In this document: positions 47,054 to 54,020 of the stretch, in pieces | How the letters are laid out: every line of letters begins with the position of its first letter | Numbering within the stretch: the stretch's first letter is position 1 | NCBI RefSeq assembly: GCF_001028135.1 | Contig: NZ_LDNM01000030.1 | Span: 1-64,000, forward strand | Source: Xenorhabdus griffiniae | GTDB lineage: Bacteria > Pseudomonadota > Gammaproteobacteria > Enterobacterales > Enterobacteriaceae | Length of the DNA: 64,000 bases | Direction: 5' to 3' | Notes under the pieces: generated by a model | Databases searched by the model: none | What the model was told of the DNA's origin: nothing | What the model saw: the letters and a program-made list of their open reading frames with translations, nothing else | Program-made: the position numbers and the translations under genes

Positions 47054-47090
47054 CAGGCACTCTGGGAGCCGTAACCTAGTGCGGTAGCTT
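47054..47090 (+). promoter_or_regulatory. upstream JUMPstart/ops-like element
   Basis: Contains CTGGGAGC and, 17 bases on, GTGCGGTAGCTTT, in the same order and spacing as the JUMPstart consensus. The ops-like core GCGGTAGC is intact, but the final GTG is TTT. Flanking GTAACC and GGTTAC can pair across the core. Likely a decayed or variant RfaH-recruitment site. Confidence 0.6.
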
Positions 47091-47186
47091 TGGTTACGTA
47101 TGACAATTTATATTTCATAAAACTTTCTTTCCCATTTAGTATCAATCCTAAAATCAAACTCAAACTAAAACACTCAAAAATGATAG

Positions 47187-47245
47187 CGGCAGTGAACATT
47201 CTGAGCAGCGATACTTGACGCTAATAGGATGTTACTGCCGTTTTT
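47187..47245 (+). terminator. intrinsic terminator in the O-antigen leader
   Basis: CGGCAGT...AACAT pairs with ATGTT...ACTGCCG across a long loop, followed by TTTTT. It lies between the two JUMPstart-like elements, so it would stop transcription that is not antiterminated. Confidence 0.65.
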
Positions 47246-47397
47246 AATTATATAAATAATGGAATAACAGTAAGTTAGCTACCAAATTTTGACCCCGTTT
47301 TGTGGTAGTTTTCCTTGTTTCTGGATTCATTTGGTAAGACAATTGCCTTTAAGCCTCGTTTGGGTTAACGAGGCCTCCTGTACATTTGGGAACAACT

Positions 47398-47436
47398 CAG
47401 AGCGCTGGTAGCTGCTAAGCCAAGAGCGGTAGCGTG
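47398..47436 (+). promoter_or_regulatory. JUMPstart sequence with ops element
   Basis: CAGAGCGCTGGTAGCTGC followed by AAGAGCGGTAGCGTG. The ops core GCGGTAGCGTG (47426-47436) is exact; RfaH binds this element on the paused polymerase and increases elongation through long polysaccharide operons. It is 182 bp before the first gene. Confidence 0.85.
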
Positions 47437-47618
47437 TTTTTTTATAAAACTGCATTCGTGGTCGAATGCTTATTGTGTTTCAGGCTTAGTGACTGCATGA
47501 AATCTAAAATGATTTAATCCAATAAATCTCGTTTACAGATAGCGATAAGTGGATTGATATAAAGATAAAATTTCGTTTTATTAATAACTACAGTGCAAAG
47601 TTCGAGAGGAAATTCAAA

Positions 47619-48755
47619 ATGGTGAAAGATTTACTTAAAATAGTAATTAATTATTTGCTAAAGATCATATTGCTACCTTTTTATTTATTCCCTATAAATA
47701 ATAAAAGAATTGTATTTATGAGTTATTCAGGTTTGCAATATTCTTGTAATCCTAAATATATATCTGATTTCCTTAAGGACAATCATAATGATTATGAGTT
47801 AGTTTGGGTATTTAAAGAACCGGATAAATACTTTTTGGATTCCTCAATAAAAAAAGTTAAATATCTTTCAATTAGATATTTATATACTGTGATAACAAGT
47901 AAATTTTACTTTAGCAATAATGGTTTTAATCATTTCTTTTTTATCAGAAAGGGACAAAGATTTGTTCAGACCTGGCATGGCGGAGGGGCTTATAAAAAAA
48001 GAAGATCGTTAAATCAGGATAAAAACGCATTGCAGAGATTACTTGATAATGAACATGATCGTACGATAACTGATTTTATTTCTAATTCTCAATATTTTAC
48101 TGACTATTTTATCAGGGACTCAGTATACAAAAATAATATTTTAAACACAGGGATGCCGAGAAATGAATTTTTGCTTAGAAATAAAACAAATGAAAAATTT
48201 ATAAATAATATAAAAAATAATTTTGAAAATTCACTCGAAAAATATTATATCATTTTATACGCACCAACTTGGCGTGATGATGGTAGCATTTATGAATTTC
48301 CTGACTTTAACAAAATATTGGAAACAGTGAGAGCTAAATTTAATAAAGAACCTATTTTATTATTAAGGAGTCATCACTGTCAGGAATTAAAAAATGATTT
48401 AAGTTGCAATTTCAGTGACGTCAGAACATATCCTGATATGCAAGAGTTACTTTTAATTTCGGATATGTTAATTTCAGATTACAGTTCATCTATTTGGGAT
48501 TTTTCTTTATTAGCTAAGCCATGCTTCTTGTATGCACCAGATCTTAAACACTATGAAGATATAAGGGGATTTTATACTCCTATTCGTAGTTGGGGATTTG
48601 ATGTTTGCCAAACATCTGAAGAATTATATGACGCTATAAGAGGTTTTGTACCTGGGATATATAGAGAGAATATCGAAAAAATGCACCGAAGTTTCAATTC
48701 TTTTGAAAATATAAATTCAACATCTCAACTCTTAAGTAAGTTAGGAATTAATTAG
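47619..48755 (+). CDS. CDP-glycerol/alditol phosphotransferase family protein (TagB/TagF-like)
   Basis: The product is 378 aa. Pfam Glyphos_transf-type GT-B fold: FVQTWHGGGAYKK (about 112-124), LYAPTWRDDG (about 209-218), and the signature MLISDYSSSIWDFSLLAKPC (about 286-305) then LKHYEDIRGFYTP. In Gram-positives this family transfers glycerol- or ribitol-phosphate from CDP-alditol to build teichoic acids. Here it is first in an O-antigen locus with a cytidylyltransferase and an SDR downstream, so it probably adds an alditol phosphate to the repeat or polymerises it. A very short hydrophobic N-terminus (about 8-24) suggests membrane association. AT-rich compared with cpxA. Confidence 0.82.
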   Translation: MVKDLLKIVINYLLKIILLPFYLFPINNKRIVFMSYSGLQYSCNPKYISDFLKDNHNDYELVWVFKEPDKYFLDSSIKKVKYLSIRYLYTVITSKFYFSNNGFNHFFFIRKGQRFVQTWHGGGAYKKRRSLNQDKNALQRLLDNEHDRTITDFISNSQYFTDYFIRDSVYKNNILNTGMPRNEFLLRNKTNEKFINNIKNNFENSLEKYYIILYAPTWRDDGSIYEFPDFNKILETVRAKFNKEPILLLRSHHCQELKNDLSCNFSDVRTYPDMQELLLISDMLISDYSSSIWDFSLLAKPCFLYAPDLKHYEDIRGFYTPIRSWGFDVCQTSEELYDAIRGFVPGIYRENIEKMHRSFNSFENINSTSQLLSKLGIN

Positions 48756-48779
48756 ATGTCTACTATTAAGTTAATGCTT

Positions 48780-48954
48780 GTATTTATACAACGTATTGAG
48801 CGTGAAAATCTGACCCTGCGTAATCGCACTAAGCGATTAAACCGGAAAACGTTGGGTTATTTAAAATCCCCTGAAATGCATGACAAAATTATTGGCACTT
48901 TCATTGAAAGAAAATATTACGTTTAAGGCCAATCAACACTTTGAATACACTACC
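48780..48954 (+). pseudogene. IS1-family InsB C-terminal remnant and right end
   Basis: The plus strand encodes QRIERENLTLRNRTKRLNRK and then TLGYLKSPEMHDKIIG, ending at TAA 48924-48926. This matches the InsB C-terminus but differs from the copy just downstream, so it is a different IS1 lineage. The sequence to 48954 (ending ACACTACC) looks like its terminal repeat. The rest of this element is gone. Confidence 0.75.
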
Positions 48955-48977
48955 CTTCCGTTGGTCATGCTCCCAAT

Positions 48978-49481
48978 TTATTGATAGTGGTGAATGTTCA
49001 GATAATGCCCAATAATTCGATCATGCATTTCAATGGATTTTAAAAAAGATAATGTTTTGCGGGTTAATCTTGCCAAATGCTGGCGAAGGTTCAGGTTATG
49101 TCTCTCTATACGTTGAGTATAACGTTTGCTGACCACATGGAGTTTCCCGATTAACGCTTTCTCATAGCTTTTCCAGCCATCGGTCATGTAGATCACAATC
49201 TTGAAAGGAGCAAGTAACGCCAGCAGGCGCATCAATGTTTTCTTTGTTCTTGGGCCAAAAACATGAGCGATCACCTTGCGTTTTATCCTGTCGTAGGCAT
49301 AAAAGAGCCAACTAGGTTGACTCTTTGATTTCACATATGACCACTGTTCATCCATTTCGCAACAGACAATGACTTCGGAGCCGGGAATAATGACTTCCGT
49401 GACGGATTTCGGTCTTAGCTTTTTAAGTGGCGAAGTACAGTATTCAGGCCAATCCCCATGACACGTGCTGTAGCCCGACAT
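48978..49481 (-). CDS. insB: IS1 transposase InsB region
   Basis: 167-codon frame with the IS1 DDE-type catalytic domain: [35 protein letters not shown], and a C-terminal [20 protein letters not shown]. In IS1 it is expressed only as an InsAB' fusion after a -1 frameshift at the end of insA; insA is broken here, so this copy is probably inactive although its own frame is open. Confidence 0.8.
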   Translation of the reverse strand: MSGYSTCHGDWPEYCTSPLKKLRPKSVTEVIIPGSEVIVCCEMDEQWSYVKSKSQPSWLFYAYDRIKRKVIAHVFGPRTKKTLMRLLALLAPFKIVIYMTDGWKSYEKALIGKLHVVSKRYTQRIERHNLNLRQHLARLTRKTLSFLKSIEMHDRIIGHYLNIHHYQ

Positions 49482-49680
49482 CCCATGCCATTCATCGCCA
49501 TATCGACAATTTGCTTATGTGTACCAGGGCGACAGGCGGTATAAGTAAATTCCAGTTGCCAAGACAAGAATGGCGGCAGGATAGGCAAAGATAACGTTGA
49601 TGACCTGAGCGGGAACGCCCATTTCGATGAATTCCTTTCACTGCACAACAAGATGGGCAGGCCACATCAATCTTTGCCAT
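49415..49680 (-). pseudogene. insA: insA of the IS1-family element, frameshifted
   Basis: The N-terminal part reads [20 protein letters not shown] with the zinc-finger cysteines. The C-terminal HTH part ([20 protein letters not shown]) is in another frame. The break coincides with a tandem TCTTGTCTTG, that is, a 5-bp duplication relative to the expected reading. InsA, and therefore InsAB', should not be made. Confidence 0.8.
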
Positions 49681-49740
49681 CGGAATGTTCTCCAAATAGG
49701 CATACTATACACGACTCAATAAATTAATGTCATGACCGGG

Positions 49741-50086
49741 GGTTTGAATTATATGGAATTAAACCATTTGGTAATTTAATTGAATTTGTCTCAATATTGG
49801 ATGCAAATAAAACAAATAAAACAAATAAATTATTTTATATTAACTCAGCTTACGTGCAATTGCTTTTAGTTTATGGGAAATTATTTATTTCCTGGTAATG
49901 CTTGCCTATACTAAAATTGGTAAAGATATTATTAAACGAAATGACAACTACTTTGGTGTTGTTTTGATATTTATTTTTATTCACTCAATGACTGATCCAC
50001 AGTTAATGTCGCCAGAGTTCAATCCTTTCCTATTATGCCTGGGTTATTATGGATTAGGTCAGTATAAAGATAATTTATTTAAATAA
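49741..50086 (+). pseudogene. C-terminal remnant of an O-antigen polymerase (Wzy)
   Basis: Truncated at its 5' side by the IS1 element. Frame 1 gives YGIKPFGNLIEFVSILDANK then INSAYVQLLLVYGKLF. A one-base shift near 49880-49890 leads to YFLVMLAYTKIGKDIIKRND and FIHSMTDPQLMSPEFNPFLL. The SAYVQLLLVYG and IHSMTDPQL...NPFLL motifs are typical of Wzy C-termini. It ends 5 bp before wzx. This looks like the original polymerase, destroyed by truncation and frameshift. Confidence 0.7.
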
Positions 50087-50091
50087 AAATC

Positions 50092-51531
50092 ATGAGAATA
50101 AGAACGTTAAAATTTAATTTTGCAATGAACATGCTTCTAACGGTTTCGAACTTTTTGTTTCCGTTGATTACTTTTCCTTATGTATCGCGTGTTCTGAGCC
50201 CGGTTGGTACAGGCAAGGTAGCTTTCGCCTATTCTATTGTATCTTACTTCACAATTTTGGCTGCATTTGGAGTGACAAATTATGGCATTCGGGCTTGTGC
50301 CCAAGTGAGAGATGACAAGGAAAAACTCTCCAAAACAGTTCAAGAAATTCTAGCTATTAATATTTTTTTGATGGTGATAGTCTATGCTCTCTATTTAACA
50401 GGAGTTTATTTTGTTCCAGAGTTGAATGTTGAGAAAGAGTTGTTTCTTATTTCTGGTGTAAATATTTTATTTACAATTGTTGGTGTCGAATGGCTATATA
50501 AAGGTGTTGAACAATACTTTTATATTACAATTCGCTCTATTATTTTTAAATTAATTGCATTTTTTCTTATTTTTACTTTTATTAAATCACCCGAAGATTA
50601 TAGCATATATGCATTTATTATCATTTTTGCCACTGTAGGTTCAGGTGTTGTTAATTTATATAATTTAAAAAATATAATTCATATTAAACGTTATGCAAAA
50701 TATGACCTTAAAAAGCATATTAAGCCAATGGCCATATTTTTTATAATCACTATAGCTGTAGCTTTTTACGTGCATGTCAGCGTTGCTTTGTTAGGTTTTA
50801 TGCAAGGTAATGAGGAAGTGGGGTATTATAGTGCTGCTTATCGTATAAAAGACGTAATGGTGAGTATTATTACCTCGCTTGGAGCTGTGCTTTTATCTCG
50901 TTTAAGCTATTACGTCGAAAATAATATGCAAGATAAATTCAATGACGTAATAGAAAAATCTATGCAGTTTATATTTATAATGTCACTGCCTCTTGTGGTA
51001 TTTTGTATACTTTTTGCAAAGTCAGCAGTGCTAATTCTGGTCGGTTCAGCCTATGAAGGTTCTGTTGTACCACTCCAAGTCCTTTCTGTTATTATATTTA
51101 TTGTCGGCATATCTAATTTAACGGGAATCCAAATGTTGATCCCGTTAAAACAAGAAAAATACCTCTGCTATTCTGTTGTTTGGGCCGCCATTATTAATAT
51201 GGCATTGAATATAGTACTCATTCCCCGCTTAGGTGCTGTGGGGACTGCAATTTCAGTTGCAATTGCTGAGCTTAGCATTCTTTTAATTCAGATTTATGTT
51301 TTAAGAAAGTTTAGCTACATACTTTTTGGCAAAATTAATTATATTAAGCTGATAATAAGTCTGGGTTTGGCTAGCATATTTTCTATATGTTTAAATAATT
51401 ATCTCCAGTATAGCGAGGTGATTGTTTTCTTGATAAGCGCTAGTATGTTTTTCATCTGTTATTTCTTAATGCTGCTGATTATGAAGGAAATGTTTATCTT
51501 ATCGGTACTAAATCAAATAAAAAAAAGTTAA
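50092..51531 (+). CDS. wzx: O-antigen flippase Wzx
   Basis: The product is 479 aa with 12-14 TM helices, polysaccharide_synt/MOP superfamily. The N-terminal FPLITFPYVSRVLSPVGTGK (about 20-39) and AFGVTNYGIR (about 58-67) are the typical start of this flippase family. It moves undecaprenyl-PP-linked repeat units across the inner membrane. It is 5 bp after the wzy remnant and 19 bp before the cytidylyltransferase. Which repeat unit it handles cannot be read. Confidence 0.88.
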   Translation: MRIRTLKFNFAMNMLLTVSNFLFPLITFPYVSRVLSPVGTGKVAFAYSIVSYFTILAAFGVTNYGIRACAQVRDDKEKLSKTVQEILAINIFLMVIVYALYLTGVYFVPELNVEKELFLISGVNILFTIVGVEWLYKGVEQYFYITIRSIIFKLIAFFLIFTFIKSPEDYSIYAFIIIFATVGSGVVNLYNLKNIIHIKRYAKYDLKKHIKPMAIFFIITIAVAFYVHVSVALLGFMQGNEEVGYYSAAYRIKDVMVSIITSLGAVLLSRLSYYVENNMQDKFNDVIEKSMQFIFIMSLPLVVFCILFAKSAVLILVGSAYEGSVVPLQVLSVIIFIVGISNLTGIQMLIPLKQEKYLCYSVVWAAIINMALNIVLIPRLGAVGTAISVAIAELSILLIQIYVLRKFSYILFGKINYIKLIISLGLASIFSICLNNYLQYSEVIVFLISASMFFICYFLMLLIMKEMFILSVLNQIKKS

Positions 51532-51550
51532 TAAAAAATTAGGAGATTAT

Positions 51551-52276
51551 ATGAATCACGCAGTTATTTTTGCCGGTGGAACTGGATCTCGCATGAATTC
51601 GAGGAACCTGCCAAAACAATTTTTAAAAATCTATGGAAAACCAGTTATTATTCATACCTTAGAAGTTTTTGAAAATTGCGATGCTATTGATAACATTGTC
51701 GTTGTAATTATTAAAGGTTGGGAAGATTATCTAAAGAAACTGCTTGAACAATATCGCATTACTAAGGTCAAAAAGGTCGTTTCTGGGGGCGAAACTGGGC
51801 AACAGTCTATTTACAATGGGCTGGGAGAATTAGATGACGGGGTAGTGTTGGTACATGACGGTGTTCGTCCGTTTATTACAAGTAAGCTAATTAAAGAAAA
51901 TATTGCTGTTGCTCAAACTAAAAAAATTGCAATTACTTGTGTAAAGGCAAAAGAAACATTAGTGTCCGTTGAAGATAATAAAATCAATGGAGTGTTAAAA
52001 CGCGAAGTATCTTACATAGCCAGAGCGCCTCAGGCTTTCGATCTTAAATTATTAAAATCTGCTCATCACAAGGCAATTGTAGACAATGATTTTTCGTTTG
52101 TAGATTCTTGTGCCATTGTGAAGCATTATTTCCCTGAATCTGATTTCCACATCGTAGAATGTGGTTCTGAAAATATTAAAATTACAACTCAGGAAGATTT
52201 TTATCTGGCAAAAGCGATGTTTTCCTTAGAAGAAGATGAACAACTTTATGGTTTCAAGCGTGAGAATGAAAAATGA
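51551..52276 (+). CDS. TarI/IspD-family cytidylyltransferase (probable CDP-alditol pyrophosphorylase)
   Basis: The product is 241 aa. Signature IFAGGTGSRMNSRNLPKQFL (about 6-25), HDGVRPFI (about 104-111) and RAPQAFD (about 155-161) place it in the IspD/TarI family. The AGG-x-GSRM...LPKQF pattern is closer to TarI/Bcs1-type CDP-ribitol enzymes than to IspD. It likely activates an alditol or pentulose phosphate with CTP for the phosphotransferase at the start of the locus. It overlaps the following SDR gene by 4 bp, so the two act together. Strong AGGAG upstream of ATG 51551. Confidence 0.78.
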   Translation: MNHAVIFAGGTGSRMNSRNLPKQFLKIYGKPVIIHTLEVFENCDAIDNIVVVIIKGWEDYLKKLLEQYRITKVKKVVSGGETGQQSIYNGLGELDDGVVLVHDGVRPFITSKLIKENIAVAQTKKIAITCVKAKETLVSVEDNKINGVLKREVSYIARAPQAFDLKLLKSAHHKAIVDNDFSFVDSCAIVKHYFPESDFHIVECGSENIKITTQEDFYLAKAMFSLEEDEQLYGFKRENEK

Positions 52277-53331
52277 TTAGAGACACCATTTTATTAGAAG
52301 ACCTTGAATTTATTGCAGCTAAAATTTTTAAAAGTGGCCATTTCTCGAATTCTTCCGTACTGGTGACAGGGGCTACAGGCTTAGTAGGGTCATTTCTTGT
52401 TAAAAGCATGCTATATGCTAATAAAGCTTTAGGCACAAATATCAACGTGCTGGCAAGTGTTCGTAATACAGAGAAAGCCAGGAACACCTTCACAGACTTC
52501 ATATCCGATACCAATCTGGAATTTGTGACTGCGAACTTACTGGAGCCGATTAATCTTGAGCAGAAAGTTGATTTCATTGTCCATACGGCAAGTATTACTG
52601 CATCCAAAGAGATGGTTGAGAATCCTACGGGCGTGCTGTTCACAGCATTTGAAAGCACTAAAAACCTTCTTGACTATGTTAAAGCTCATCCTCACTGTAA
52701 AATGGTCTACATATCATCAATGGAATACTATGGACAGGTTACTGATGAGTTTAGCAATGTAACGGAAGATAAACTAGGTTACATCGATTTGAACAAACCG
52801 AGAAGCTGCTACCCTGAGAGTAAGCGAGTGTGTGAATCTTTATGTAATGCTTATGCCGCGCAGTATGATCTTAGCGTGTGCAGCGCAAGATTAGCTCAAA
52901 CATTTGGGGCTGGAGTTCCCTTTTCTGATAATCGCGTATTTGCTCAGTTTGCGAAGAGCGCGCTCAATGACACCAATATTGTCCTGCATACAACAGGAGA
53001 GTCTGAAGGGAATTATTGTTATACCGCAGATGCTGTCTATGCAATCTTCTTACTGTTATTTAAAGGCGAGAAAGGACAAAGCTATAATGTTGCGCATAAT
53101 CATAGCACCATCATTAATATGGCGAGATTGGTTAATGAAAAATTAGCAGACAATAAAATTAAAGTTGAAGTGAGAATTCCTGAAGATTTGAGTAATTATG
53201 GCTACGCTCCCACAGTTAAATTAAAGCTAAATTCAGATAAATTGCGAGACCTGGGTTGGGAACCATCAATGGATCTCGAAAATATGTTTAGAAGAATGTG
53301 TGAAAGTTGGAAATTAGAAAGCACAGAGTAA
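52273..53331 (+). CDS. NAD(P)-dependent epimerase/dehydratase-family protein, partner of the cytidylyltransferase
   Basis: Extended SDR of 352 aa: VLVTGATGLVGSFLVKS (about 29-45), a Ser-Tyr-Lys triad in SSMEYYGQ and SCYPESKRVCE (Tyr/Lys about 179/183), and EGNYCYTADAVYAI near 240. Overlaps the TarI-like gene by 4 bp. In pneumococcal capsule loci a nucleotidyltransferase/SDR pair of this kind makes CDP-arabinitol or NDP-mannitol; a reduction of a CDP-ketose to CDP-alditol here is an inference. A sugar epimerase role cannot be excluded. Confidence 0.7.
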   Translation: MIRDTILLEDLEFIAAKIFKSGHFSNSSVLVTGATGLVGSFLVKSMLYANKALGTNINVLASVRNTEKARNTFTDFISDTNLEFVTANLLEPINLEQKVDFIVHTASITASKEMVENPTGVLFTAFESTKNLLDYVKAHPHCKMVYISSMEYYGQVTDEFSNVTEDKLGYIDLNKPRSCYPESKRVCESLCNAYAAQYDLSVCSARLAQTFGAGVPFSDNRVFAQFAKSALNDTNIVLHTTGESEGNYCYTADAVYAIFLLLFKGEKGQSYNVAHNHSTIINMARLVNEKLADNKIKVEVRIPEDLSNYGYAPTVKLKLNSDKLRDLGWEPSMDLENMFRRMCESWKLESTE

Positions 53332-53488
53332 AATGGCGATTGAATTTAAATATAATTACATTCTTGCATGTTTATATTTAAACTAATATCACTTAATTTA
53401 TTTTCAATAAAAGTTATGTTCGTGAATGTTTATTTCATTGATATTATGATGATTCGCATTAATTTTAAGTCTGAAGGCTATTGATTGT

Positions 53489-53611
53489 ATGAAGGTTTAT
53501 ATCGTGAGTCACAGGGAATATACATTCCCTAACGATGATGGATTTTTACCTATAAAGGTAGGTAAGCGTGTTGAAAAGATAGGCAATCATTATGTTGAAG
53601 ATTGCAGTAAT
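53489..53611 (+). pseudogene. DUF4422 glycosyltransferase-like gene, 5' fragment
   Basis: The ATG at 53489 opens MKVYIVSHREYTFPNDDGFL then PIKVGKRVEKIG, the typical N-terminus of DUF4422 proteins found in capsule and O-antigen loci. After about 41 codons the frame enters the inverted-repeat element and stops at 53627-53629. The remaining about 200 codons are not in the window. The preceding 157 bp after the SDR gene (53332-53488) hold nothing I recognise. Confidence 0.65.
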
Positions 53612-53673
53612 AACCTGAACTTCGTTTAAGAAAGGAAGGGAAAAATGAACTAAGTGCCGGAGGCACGATCAAA
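53612..53673 (+). repeat. 62-bp inverted repeat, left arm
   Basis: Begins AACCTGAACTTCGTTTAAG and ends GGCACGATCAAA; contains its own small dyad GTGCC-GGA-GGCAC. It matches the right arm in all but two or so positions. Confidence 0.9.
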
Positions 53674-53727
53674 GTTTTTGCTTAGAAAATAAAATCGTGG
53701 AGATCCCCAGGCTATGGTTACTTTACC

Positions 53728-53949
53728 TCAGTTTTGTTTAAGCACCGCAATTTCATGGGTACGTAAACCTAAGCTCGGCTTTTTCGGCTGGAAGGTATAA
53801 GCAATGAGTCCTGATACAACCTCCAGTAAAAAGCCGACTACGCTCCCGTGCCTTGAATGTTCTATCTGAGAAATATTTTTCAATTGGTCATTGACGGTCT
53901 CTAGCAAAAAACGTTTTCTTAACATAGCCTTGTCCCAAAGCGATAAAAA
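53728..53949 (-). pseudogene. IS982-family transposase, C-terminal fragment
   Basis: About 73 codons on the minus strand, including [35 protein letters not shown] and [15 protein letters not shown], match the conserved C-terminus of IS982 transposases. The catalytic N-terminal portion is missing; the frame begins exactly at the inner edge of the right repeat arm. Confidence 0.78.
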
Positions 53950-54011
53950 TTTGATCGTGCCTCCGGCACTTAGTTCATTTTTCCTTTCCTTTCTTAAACG
54001 AAATTCAGGTT
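53950..54011 (-). repeat. 62-bp inverted repeat, right arm
   Basis: Reverse complement of the left arm with about two differences (for example GAATTTCG versus GAACTTCG). It ends 9 bp before the wzy start codon. Confidence 0.9.
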
Positions 54012-54020
54012 AAATAACAC

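Larger units (their letters stand above)
46861..47618 (+). other. 758-bp leader of the O-antigen locus
   Basis: No coding sequence. It contains two JUMPstart/ops-like elements (47054-47090 and 47398-47436), an intrinsic terminator between them (47187-47245), hairpins at 46942-46965, 47278-47308, 47353-47374 and 47452-47469 (GCATTCG/CGAATGC), and AT-rich sequence. TATTATACT near 46923-46931 is a possible -10 with no convincing -35. The layout is that of a long untranslated leader acted on by RfaH. Confidence 0.7.
48963..49737 (-). mobile_element. IS1-family insertion sequence (775 bp)
   Basis: The outer ends are matching inverted repeats: GGTCATG, five variable bases, then AATTTATTGA at both ends. 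It contains insA and insB on the minus strand. Length is typical for IS1. No matching 8-9 bp target duplication is visible (CTTCCGTT on the left, GGGGGTTT on the right), so one side may have been rearranged. The element lies tail-to-tail with the older IS1 remnant, 8 bp apart. Confidence 0.85.
53612..54011. mobile_element. IS982-derived element with 62-bp inverted repeats
   Basis: Two 62-bp nearly identical arms (53612-53673 and 53950-54011) in inverted orientation enclose 276 bp. The interior on the minus strand encodes only the C-terminus of an IS982-type transposase. It looks like an internally deleted, non-autonomous (MITE-like) derivative. No clear target duplication is visible. It interrupts the DUF4422 gene and supplies the sequence directly upstream of the wzy gene at 54021. 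Confidence 0.75.

Noticed and set aside
49898-50086. 62-codon frame as an independent small gene before wzx
   Set aside because: Its sequence continues, across a one-base shift, the Wzy-like C-terminal sequence upstream, so it is part of a pseudogene.
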